This document shows positions 1-5,312 of a stretch of DNA of 5,643 nucleotides, one piece after another; position 1 is the stretch's first letter; every line of letters starts with the position of its first letter. Below the pieces are notes generated by a model. That model worked only from the letters and a program-made list of their open reading frames with translations. It searched no databases and was not told the origin of the DNA. Position numbers and translations under genes: made by a program. The DNA comes from Alphaproteobacteria bacterium (GTDB lineage Bacteria; Pseudomonadota; Alphaproteobacteria; SMXP01): positions 1 through 5,643 of the forward strand of contig SMXP01000018.1 of NCBI GenBank assembly GCA_004356335.1, given 5' to 3'.

Positions 1-34
1 GTTCACGCAAATCAACAGAATAGGGCCGGGTCAT
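1..34 (-). CDS. IS630-family transposase, N-terminal fragment (cut by window edge)
   Basis: Reading the minus strand from the ATG at 34-32, the eleven codons before the left edge give MTRPYSVDLRE. This closely matches the usual N-terminus of IS630/Tc1-mariner-type transposases ([M]xRPYSxDLRERV), the start of the helix-turn-helix DNA-binding part. A strong ribosome binding site, GGAGG at 45-41, sits 6 nt before the ATG, which supports a real start. Only the start is visible, so I cannot say whether the gene is intact, frameshifted (common in this family) or truncated. IS630 elements move by a DDE transposase and insert at TA. The call rests on 11 residues plus the ribosome binding site: good for the family, weak for anything finer. 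Confidence 0.72.
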   Translation of the reverse strand, partial: MTRPYSVDLRE

Positions 35-110
35 CAGATACCTCCATCAATGTGGTGGAATCCAATGAATCACAATCTACAACAAATGAGAATCCCCCAA
101 ATGATTCCGC
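1..110 (-). mobile_element. Right end of an IS630-type insertion sequence (boundary uncertain)
   Basis: The transposase start at 34 implies that the element's terminal inverted repeat lies somewhere in about 50-112. Only one end is in the window, so no inverted repeat or TA target duplication can be matched. The leader holds two similar direct repeats, GAATCCAATGAATC (58-71) and GAATCCCCCAAATGATTC (90-107), which could be transposase-binding repeats. The neighbouring CTAGAGC-box repeat begins at about 101-113, and its distal arm is missing or degraded. The outer edge of the element is therefore inferred to be near 90-110. Confidence 0.42.
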
Positions 111-194
111 CAGATCGGAAAATGCTCTAGATTTGTTATTGGTCGCGCATTCGAACCCAAAAACCGCGTACACTTTTTGTCAATGCGCTCTAGA
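101..194 (-). repeat. CTAGAGC-box intergenic repeat, copy 1 (distal end truncated or degraded)
   Basis: Read on the minus strand from 194, the segment opens with TCTAGAGCGCATTG. It runs through AAAAAGTGTACGCGG and ATGCGCGACCAATAACAA to a second box, TCTAGAGCATTTTCCGATC (132-114). Copy 2 at 3556-3661 has the same order of blocks (TAGAGC, GAAGTAGGACACCGG, AAATGCGACCAAACAA, TAGAGCGTTTTCGCATTC), so both belong to one family. This type of palindromic intergenic repeat is frequent in alphaproteobacteria. The closing inverted box seen in copy 2 should fall near 91-105. Only a remnant such as ATTCCG (104-109) is there, pairing with CGGAA at 116-120. The gene-proximal end finishes at the Shine-Dalgarno sequence of the ferredoxin gene. 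Confidence 0.62.
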
Positions 195-209
195 AGGTCA
201 AAGTCGACA

Positions 210-530
210 ATGGCGAAGATTACTTATATCGAGTTTGACGGCACGGAACATATCGTCGATGTGGCGAAGGGTCTGACGGTAATGGAAGGCGCCGTCAAGA
301 ATATGATTTCCGGGATCGATGCCGATTGCGGCGGTGCCTGCGCCTGTGCCACGTGCCACGTTTATGTTGACCCGGACTGGATCGGCAAGACCGGTGACGT
401 CAGCGAAATGGAAACCAGCATGCTCGATTTCGCCGAGGAGGTTAAACAGAATAGCCGCTTATCCTGTCAGATTCAGGTAAGTGACGATTTGGATGGTCTG
501 GTTGTCAGGATACCCGAGGCGCAGTTTTAG
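210..530 (+). CDS. [2Fe-2S] ferredoxin, adrenodoxin/putidaredoxin type
   Basis: A 106-residue soluble electron carrier. The cluster ligands fit C-X5-C-X2-C-X36-C: Cys40, Cys46, Cys49 and Cys86, within DADCGGACACATCHVYV and RLSCQIQV. An additional Cys44 lies in the binding loop. Spacing and length match the adrenodoxin/putidaredoxin/Rhodobacter FdVI group rather than plant-type ferredoxins. Such proteins pass single electrons from an NAD(P)H ferredoxin reductase to cytochromes P450 or to Fe-S and haem-A biosynthesis; the partner cannot be told here, as no reductase or P450 is adjacent. I chose the ATG at 210 because homologues begin about here (MAKITYI) and AGAAGG lies at 192-197. In-frame TTG 177 and ATG 183 fall inside the repeat and would add a basic non-homologous tail. 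The gene is convergent with divL, 34 bp apart, with no clear terminator between them. No convincing promoter is visible; transcription must start within or beyond the repeat. Confidence 0.93.
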   Translation: MAKITYIEFDGTEHIVDVAKGLTVMEGAVKNMISGIDADCGGACACATCHVYVDPDWIGKTGDVSEMETSMLDFAEEVKQNSRLSCQIQVSDDLDGLVVRIPEAQF

Positions 531-564
531 CAAACAAAGCAAGAATATTCGGATTGGGGACGCT

Positions 565-3540
565 TCATTCGGCGGCCGTTTTATCTCGCGTGTCGGCCGC
601 GGCCGGTTTGGCGACGGTCGGCAAATGACAGACCACTTTGGTGCCGACGCCGGGCGTCGATTCCAACGACACCCAACCGCCATGCAATTCGACAAAACTA
701 CGCACCAAAGAAAGACCTAAACCCGCGCCGCGGCGTCGCCCGTTTGTCGAACGGCTCTCGAACCGGTCAAACACCGTCGCCTGATCTTCCGGTGCAATGC
801 CGTAACCCGTATCGCTCACCCACAAGCGAACCTCGTCTCCAGACCGATCTCCGCCCACGGTGACGGTACCATCATCATTTGAGAAGCTTACGGCATTGGA
901 AATCAGATTAAACAGGATTTGGCGTAACCGCCGTTCGTCGGCGTGAATAGAACCCAACTGCCGCCCTGCTTCGATTTTGATATGAATACCTTTGTCGCGG
1001 GCCTTTCGCCCCGCAAGGTCGCGGGCATTTGTCACCAGCGCTTTGACATCCACATCGGATAGCTCCAGCGACATGATACCGGCTTCGATTCGCGCTAGAT
1101 CCAAAATATCATCGATCAGAATCTTGAGCTGATTGGATGCATCGAGAATGGACGATGTATAATCCTTTTGTCGCTTCGATAGGCGGCCGACGACGCCGCT
1201 TCCCAACATTTCGGTAAAACCTTTGATACTGGTGAGCGGGGTCCGCAATTGATAAGACACATGGGACAGGAATTCAGACTTAAGGCGATCTGATGTCTCC
1301 AATGCTTCGGTTCGCTCCCGCAAAGCCTGCGTAATCCGCGTCGTATCGGTCACATCCAAGCAAGTCAGAAGCGTCGCGCCATCGGGCAATGGCAAAAGCG
1401 CATAGTCGATAAAAGATCCATCCGTGCGCTCTAATCGCCCGGTGAGAGGATGCCGCTCATCGCTGAAAGAGGTCACTCGCTCCGCCATGCGATTCCATTC
1501 TTGCTCATCATCGAACAGCGGCCGGCACCATTCCACCACCCGCGCGAAATGTGGATTTTGTTCGAGTTTCTTCTGACCCAACCGCCAAATAATGACAAAG
1601 GACTCATTATACAATTGGAGTTTGCCGTCGCTGCCGAACACAGCCACGCCTTCGCTCAAATTATCGAGCATGGCTCTTTGCACGTTAGTCAGAGTATTGA
1701 GTGACGTTTCCAAGCGGAAGCGGTCGGTAACGTCCTCGTAAAGAAACAGAAGGCCGCCCATAGGATGAGGCTGGCAAGCCACCCGAAGATGCCGTGAGTC
1801 GGGCAGGTGCCATATTTCGTCAGGTTGCTGAGTGATCTTTTTGTAGATATCAAGGCGTTGCTTCTTCCACCCCTTAAAGTCTACTTGCTCCGGCAACATC
1901 CGTTTTTCTCGCAACCGGTCAAGAACTTCACCGTCGGACGGGCGCGAATCAAGCCATGCCGGATCCAGTTTCCATAAATTAGTGTAGGCCTGATTGTAAT
2001 ATTGCAACTTTTGATCGGGACCAAAAATGGCGACACCGGTTGCCACCTTATCGAGCGTTTCACTATGCGCTGCTAGGTGGCGTTCCAATTCTTGCTCTGC
2101 CGCATCTTTGCTCGTGACATCCAGCGCCATACCGACATAGCCGGTGTCATGCGGCATTTCGATGATATCGAAGGCGCGCCGTTCGCCGTTGATCAGCACA
2201 TAATGCTGTTCGCTGTCCGACTCCTGTGATTCCTTAACGCGGTCGGTCAACGCTCGCGCACTGGAATCAAGTTCCACGGACCGGCTAACGACCTCTTCCG
2301 GGCTATCCACATCGACCGCATCGGCGAAAGCTTGATTAACCCATGTCAGCTTCATGTCCTCTGATCGGCGCCAAACAGGAAACGGCGCGTTGTTAAGCAG
2401 ACCACGCAACTGACGGCTTTCTTCGCGCAAATCCTCTATCTTATCTCTCAGTGTACTGACACTTCGGGCTTTCAAGGTTATGTCGGTCATCCAAACAACG
2501 GCTTGGGCGCCGGCCGGCTGGCCGTTTATCTCAATTTCTCGGCCGTCAAATCCCGTCACAATCATAGAAAAGGTGGTGCCGTTCCAACGCAGGTCCTGGA
2601 TCGCCTCCAAAAGGTTTGGCCTGACCTCACCGATCGATCGGTTATCCTCTGACCGCCCTGGGGTAACCGCAAAATCAGCCGGTCTTATTTCCTGTTTTGA
2701 AAGCCCATCAAGAATGTTTTCGATTGGCGTCGCCCCGTCGCTTTTTTCGGCATATTTAAGCAATGTCGCCAAGGTGGCGGGGTTGCCCAGCACTTTGGGT
2801 CGCCCCCAACCCTCAGCAGGGCTTTCAATGTCTTCATCCCAAATGACCACGAGATCGGGCTGGCAATTGAATATGGTCTCAGCACGATCGAGCTTGGCCT
2901 CAAGCACGGCGAAACGATTGCGCCATTGGGTCGAAATAGTCCGCGCCCCATGGCCCAGCCTGACGGCCCACAGACCGGCCCCGACGGCCAGCAAAACGGC
3001 CGCCAATGTCATCACGACCGCAACCATACCGAATCCCGGATCGGCCCTCTCAGGTGTGGCCGGCCGCGACACGGCAACCGGCGGCGTCGCCATTGCATCG
3101 TTCGGCGCGACCCGTAGAGCCGGCTGTGAAAACAGCGTTTCCCCTAGGGGGATATCCGCTTGGAGGGGCAGGTCGATCGAAAGCGGCAGCGCCAAGTCCT
3201 CGGGCCGGACGGAAAACAAGAATTGCACGTCGCCCAGCGGCTCGATCGGGTCGGCAGTGTCCGCTGTAAGCGCTGGGGAGCCGCCGCCGTCCGGGACGAC
3301 AAGGGCCTCTATCGCTGTATCGGCCGCCTGGGTATTGGCCGCCTCGGCATCCGCCGTTTGCGCCTGCCCAGCGCTGGGCCAGACGTCCGCCCAGCCCAAG
3401 ATAAGCAGCAATCCAGCTATCCAAGTAAATGTTTTGGTCATACGCGCCATCCGCCCAGCCGCTCCGGGTGTCCGCATCGTTTTCAGGATTCTAAGGCTAT
3501 CGATCTGCCGATATGACCGGAATGCCGCTGCGGGCCGCAT
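565..3540 (-). CDS. divL: DivL-like multi-PAS sensor pseudokinase, Tyr replacing the phospho-acceptor His
   Basis: A 991-residue inner-membrane protein. Seen in order: a hydrophobic signal-like segment (about 37-54, possible cleavage after AGQA60); a periplasmic stretch rich in Ala, Pro and Asp (61-168); a transmembrane helix (170-195); four PAS-like units (about 222-358, 378-477, 495-606 and 622-733), three of which end in the D-V-T motif; a helical linker (733-757); a HisKA dimerisation domain; and an HATPase_c domain with N-box (N878, N882), G1 DTGYGI (910-915), F-box FDRF (924-927) and G2 GAGLGL (938-943). The H-box reads HVSYQLRTPL: Tyr763 stands where kinases have His, and Gln764 where they have Glu. 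Tyr at this site is the hallmark of DivL, which in Caulobacter binds DivK and steers CckA toward or away from CtrA phosphorylation; in Rhodospirillales relatives this pathway often governs motility. Location downstream of ahcY fits other alphaproteobacteria. The first ATG has the best ribosome binding site (GGAAGG, 3551-3546, spacing 5); ATG 3441 or 3450 would give a more ordinary signal peptide. Family call strong; exact start uncertain. Confidence 0.88.
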   Translation of the reverse strand: MRPAAAFRSYRQIDSLRILKTMRTPGAAGRMARMTKTFTWIAGLLLILGWADVWPSAGQAQTADAEAANTQAADTAIEALVVPDGGGSPALTADTADPIEPLGDVQFLFSVRPEDLALPLSIDLPLQADIPLGETLFSQPALRVAPNDAMATPPVAVSRPATPERADPGFGMVAVVMTLAAVLLAVGAGLWAVRLGHGARTISTQWRNRFAVLEAKLDRAETIFNCQPDLVVIWDEDIESPAEGWGRPKVLGNPATLATLLKYAEKSDGATPIENILDGLSKQEIRPADFAVTPGRSEDNRSIGEVRPNLLEAIQDLRWNGTTFSMIVTGFDGREIEINGQPAGAQAVVWMTDITLKARSVSTLRDKIEDLREESRQLRGLLNNAPFPVWRRSEDMKLTWVNQAFADAVDVDSPEEVVSRSVELDSSARALTDRVKESQESDSEQHYVLINGERRAFDIIEMPHDTGYVGMALDVTSKDAAEQELERHLAAHSETLDKVATGVAIFGPDQKLQYYNQAYTNLWKLDPAWLDSRPSDGEVLDRLREKRMLPEQVDFKGWKKQRLDIYKKITQQPDEIWHLPDSRHLRVACQPHPMGGLLFLYEDVTDRFRLETSLNTLTNVQRAMLDNLSEGVAVFGSDGKLQLYNESFVIIWRLGQKKLEQNPHFARVVEWCRPLFDDEQEWNRMAERVTSFSDERHPLTGRLERTDGSFIDYALLPLPDGATLLTCLDVTDTTRITQALRERTEALETSDRLKSEFLSHVSYQLRTPLTSIKGFTEMLGSGVVGRLSKRQKDYTSSILDASNQLKILIDDILDLARIEAGIMSLELSDVDVKALVTNARDLAGRKARDKGIHIKIEAGRQLGSIHADERRLRQILFNLISNAVSFSNDDGTVTVGGDRSGDEVRLWVSDTGYGIAPEDQATVFDRFESRSTNGRRRGAGLGLSLVRSFVELHGGWVSLESTPGVGTKVVCHLPTVAKPAAADTRDKTAAE

Positions 3541-3545
3541 CTCGA

Positions 3546-3551
3546 CCTTCC
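3546..3551 (-). promoter_or_regulatory. Ribosome binding site supporting the upstream divL start
   Basis: GGAAGG on the minus strand lies 5 nt before the ATG at 3540 and directly beside the CTAG end of repeat copy 2. The later in-frame starts (3450, 3441) have only GGAG 11 nt or more away, or an off-consensus GGGCGG. This favours the long form, though it leaves 33 mostly basic residues before the hydrophobic segment. Confidence 0.55.
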
Positions 3552-3555
3552 GTCC

Positions 3556-3661
3556 CTAGAGCATTTTCGAGCGAAGTAGGACACCGGTTCGCGTTAAGAA
3601 AATGCGACCAAACAAGGGCTTAGAGCGTTTTCGCATTCCGTTGAGTCCGGAAACGCTCTAG
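3556..3661 (+). repeat. CTAGAGC-box intergenic repeat, copy 2 (complete, MITE-like)
   Basis: An element of about 106 bp bounded by imperfect terminal inverted repeats: CTAGAGCATTTTCG at 3556-3569 and, read inward from 3661 on the minus strand, CTAGAGCGTTTCCG. Twelve of 14 positions match. A third box in direct orientation, TTAGAGCGTTTTCGC, begins at 3620. It pairs with the terminal arm to form a hairpin over about 3621-3660 with a loop around TTCCGTTGAG. The middle part (GCGAAGTAGGACACCGG, AAATGCGACCAAACAA) aligns with copy 1. The layout is typical of short non-coding palindromic elements dispersed between alphaproteobacterial genes. If divL is transcribed from further upstream, the repeat is carried in its 5' leader, where the hairpin could affect mRNA stability or ribosome access. 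Confidence 0.72.
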
Positions 3662-3775
3662 GCAGCCATCTGCCACGGAATTCCGCCGTAACTGCACGCA
3701 CGACTAGTAGGAATACTGCTGAAACCCGCCGGTTCCAGAATGAACTCCGCATCTTTTGGCCTCTCAATGGGCGCT

Positions 3776-3805
3776 ATCGAACCCTGGAACGCTGGAGTCT
3801 GTCAA
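3776..3805 (-). promoter_or_regulatory. Possible divL promoter
   Basis: On the minus strand a perfect -35 hexamer TTGACA (3805-3800) is followed after 18 bp by TTCGAT (3781-3776), a poor -10 match (3 of 6). A GANTC site (GACTC, 3799-3795) adjoins the -35, so CcrM methylation could influence it. The promoter would lie 35 bp beyond the ahcY stop, and its transcript would run through repeat copy 2 before divL. Read-through from ahcY is the alternative. Confidence 0.27.
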
Positions 3806-3820
3806 CCGCTTAAAGAATGT

Positions 3821-3838
3821 AACTTAGAGTTGTAAGTT
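3821..3838 (-). terminator. Weak hairpin just after ahcY
   Basis: AACTTA at 3821-3826 pairs with TAAGTT at 3833-3838 around a 6-nt loop, starting one base beyond the ahcY stop. The stem is only 6 bp, AT-rich, and followed on the minus strand by ACATTCTTT rather than a solid U-run. It might slow polymerase between ahcY and divL, but it is not a convincing intrinsic terminator. The rest of 3662-3820 has no ORF or RNA gene that I can recognise. Confidence 0.22.
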
Positions 3839-3839
3839 C

Positions 3840-5150
3840 TCAATAGCGATAATGCTCGGATTTGAACGGCCCGGTTTTCTCAATTCCTAAATATTCCGCC
3901 TGTTCCGAGCTCAATTGCGTCAGTTTTACACCCAGGCGCGGCAGGTGAAGCGCCGCCACCTTTTCGTCCAAATGCTTGGGCAACACGTAAACCTGATTGG
4001 CATATTTGCCATGGTTTTGCCACAGCTCGATTTGAGCCAGTACTTGATTGGTGAACGAGGCACTCATCACAAAGCTGGGATGGCCGGTGGCACAGCCCAA
4101 ATTCACCAATCGCCCTTCGGCCAAAAGGATAATTCTCTTACCGTCCGGGAATTCGATTTCGTCAACTTGTGGCTTGACGTTATGCCACTTATAATTGCGC
4201 AGTGCGCTGACCTGAACTTCCGAATCAAAGTGGCCGATATTGCACACGATGGCGCGGTCTCTCATTTCGCGCATATGATCGACAGTAATGACGTCCTTAT
4301 TGCCGGTCGCCGTCACGAAAATATCGCCGACCGGTGCCGCGTCTTCCATTGTGGTGACCTCAAAGCCCTGCATTGCCGCCTGTAGGGCACAAATCGGATC
4401 GATTTCCGTCACCATGACACGCGCACCTTGGCTGCGCAGGGATTGCGCCGAGCCCTTACCGACATCGCCGAAACCGCAAACCACGGCAACCTTGCCCGCC
4501 ACCATCACATCCGTCGCGCGCTTGATGCCGTCGACCAAGCTTTCCCGGCAGCCATATAAATTGTCGAATTTGGACTTGGTCACGGAATCGTTCACATTGA
4601 TGGCGGGCATTTTGAGCGTGTCCGCTTTAACCATGTCATAGAGACGCAAGACACCTGTGGTGGTTTCCTCCGAGACGCCCACGATATCATCCAGCAGATT
4701 GGGATATTTCTCGTGCATCAATTGGGTCAGGTCACCGCCGTCATCCAGCAGCAAGTTAGGATGCCAGCCGTCAGCACCCTTGATCGATTGATCGACGCAC
4801 CACCAATATTCTTCTTCCGTTTCCCCTTTCCAGGCATAGATCGGCACGCCGCTGGCGGCGATGGCGGCGGCGGCATGGTCTTGGGTCGAGAAGATATTGC
4901 ACGACGCCCAGCGGACGTCGGCACCCAAACGGCATAACGTTTCGATCAGCACCGCCGTCTGAATTGTCATATGAATACATCCGGTAATGCGGGCGCCTTT
5001 GAGCGGTTGGCCTTGACCATATTCCTCGCGTAGCGCCATGAGACCGGGCATCTCGGTCTCGGCGATGGCGATCTCCTTACGGCCCCAATCGGCCAATGAA
5101 ATATCCGCGACCTTATGGTCTTCCTGACCGATTACGTCACTTTCAGCCAT
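3840..5150 (-). CDS. ahcY: S-adenosylhomocysteine hydrolase (adenosylhomocysteinase)
   Basis: A 436-residue cytosolic NAD-dependent enzyme that reversibly splits S-adenosylhomocysteine into adenosine and homocysteine. This relieves product inhibition of SAM methyltransferases and feeds the methionine cycle. Visible family motifs: GCIHMTIQTA with His60; LDDGGDLT (Asp136/137); SEETTTGV (Glu161/162); the substrate and hinge segment NDSVTKSKFDNLYGCRESL with Lys192, Asp196, Asn197 and Cys201; the Rossmann loop GFGDVGKG (226-233); ATGNKD (281-286); GHFD with His307; GHPSFVMS with His357; and the C-terminal GPFKSEHYRY, whose Lys430 and Tyr434 reach the partner subunit's NAD. All expected catalytic residues are present. 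The length is that of the short form, near the 432 residues of the human enzyme, without the extra segment of about 40 residues found in some bacterial and plant enzymes. The start is fixed by GGAGGAG (5166-5160), 9 nt before the ATG. It lies 162 bp after the HPr gene, behind its own promoter and operator. Confidence 0.98.
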   Translation of the reverse strand: MAESDVIGQEDHKVADISLADWGRKEIAIAETEMPGLMALREEYGQGQPLKGARITGCIHMTIQTAVLIETLCRLGADVRWASCNIFSTQDHAAAAIAASGVPIYAWKGETEEEYWWCVDQSIKGADGWHPNLLLDDGGDLTQLMHEKYPNLLDDIVGVSEETTTGVLRLYDMVKADTLKMPAINVNDSVTKSKFDNLYGCRESLVDGIKRATDVMVAGKVAVVCGFGDVGKGSAQSLRSQGARVMVTEIDPICALQAAMQGFEVTTMEDAAPVGDIFVTATGNKDVITVDHMREMRDRAIVCNIGHFDSEVQVSALRNYKWHNVKPQVDEIEFPDGKRIILLAEGRLVNLGCATGHPSFVMSASFTNQVLAQIELWQNHGKYANQVYVLPKHLDEKVAALHLPRLGVKLTQLSSEQAEYLGIEKTGPFKSEHYRY

Positions 5151-5191
5151 TTAGGCGCTCTCCTCCATAAAAGTTCAGGGATAGATGTGGT

Positions 5192-5222
5192 GCGCGACCA
5201 ATAGGGCGCTCCCAAGGGGCGC
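5192..5222 (-). repeat. Tandem imperfect repeat with hairpin in the ahcY 5' leader
   Basis: On the plus strand CCAATAGGGCGC (5198-5209) is followed two bases later by CCAAGGGGCGC (5212-5222), and another GCGC at 5192-5195 precedes them. On the minus strand (the ahcY mRNA) 5222-5206 can fold with a GCGC/GCGC outer stem, one C-A mismatch and two inner G-C pairs around a 3-nt loop. A neighbouring GCGC at 5195-5192 offers a competing partner. I see no match to SAH or SAM riboswitch signatures, so any regulatory role is speculative. Confidence 0.35.
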
Positions 5223-5254
5223 TTATATAGCAGCCGTCTGGGGAACCCACAAGG

Positions 5255-5282
5255 ACTATATAAAGATATCTTTATATTGCAA
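5255..5282 (-). promoter_or_regulatory. ahcY promoter
   Basis: On the minus strand TTGCAA (5282-5277; 4 of 6 matches to the -35 consensus) and TATAGT (5260-5255; 5 of 6 to the -10) are separated by 16 bp. Transcription would begin near 5248, giving a leader of about 98 nt before the ahcY ATG. It is the best sigma70-like promoter I can find in the window, and its position between HPr and ahcY suggests ahcY has its own control as well as any read-through. Confidence 0.6.
5258..5277. promoter_or_regulatory. Perfect 20-bp palindromic operator in the ahcY promoter
   Basis: ATATAAAGATATCTTTATAT is a perfect inverted repeat with no loop, centred between 5267 and 5268. It fills the spacer between the predicted -35 and -10 hexamers and overlaps the edges of both, the classic place for a repressor. 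A dimeric winged-helix regulator is likely. SahR, an ArsR-family repressor responding to S-adenosylhomocysteine, controls ahcY and methionine-cycle genes in several Proteobacteria and is the leading candidate by gene context. I have not compared its published motif, and no regulator gene is in the window. Confidence 0.68.
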
Positions 5283-5286
5283 TATC

Positions 5287-5310
5287 GGTCGAGCGGCGGC
5301 CTTGCTCACC
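5287..5310 (-). terminator. GC-rich hairpin between the HPr gene and the ahcY promoter
   Basis: On the minus strand GGTGAGC (5310-5304) pairs with GCTCGACC (5294-5287), seven pairs with one bulged G, around the loop AAGGCCGCC. It begins 2 nt after the HPr stop codon. No U-run follows (GATATTGC), so it is at best a partial terminator or an mRNA 3'-end stabiliser separating the HPr transcript from ahcY. Confidence 0.33.
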
Positions 5311-5312
5311 GG

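Noticed and set aside
131..174. Ferredoxin promoter inside repeat copy 1 (TACACT at 169-174 as -10)
   Set aside because: No acceptable -35 lies 15-19 bp upstream; TTGGTC (139-144) is 24 bp away.
52..276. Open frame of 74 codons on the plus strand
   Set aside because: It runs across the transposase leader, the repeat and the first 67 bases of the ferredoxin gene in another frame. It has no ribosome binding site and no familiar sequence.
531..564. Shared terminator between the convergent ferredoxin and divL genes
   Set aside because: The 34-bp gap has no inverted repeat followed by a T-run on either strand.
2480..3559. Open frame of 359 codons on the plus strand, antisense to the 5' half of divL
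   Set aside because: It lies wholly over divL, which has clear domain structure on the other strand. The translation is rich in Ser, Arg and Pro with no recognisable motif, and the gap-free antisense frame is explained by the codon bias of the real gene.
3556..3661. CRISPR-like or tandem array from the repeated CTAGAGC boxes
   Set aside because: There are only three boxes, one of them inverted, with unequal spacing; the structure is a single palindromic element, and no cas gene is near.
3765..3800. GGTTCGA motif on the minus strand, suggestive of a tRNA T-loop
   Set aside because: The bases on either side (CAGGG and GCGCC) cannot form the T stem, and no acceptor or anticodon arm can be found around it.
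3915..4385. Open frame of 156 codons on the plus strand
   Set aside because: Antisense shadow of ahcY, whose reading frame contains all catalytic motifs.
5151..5260. SAH or SAM riboswitch in front of ahcY
   Set aside because: The expected conserved cores and pseudoknot partners are not visible. The leader has only GC-rich repeats, and a DNA operator explains regulation more simply.
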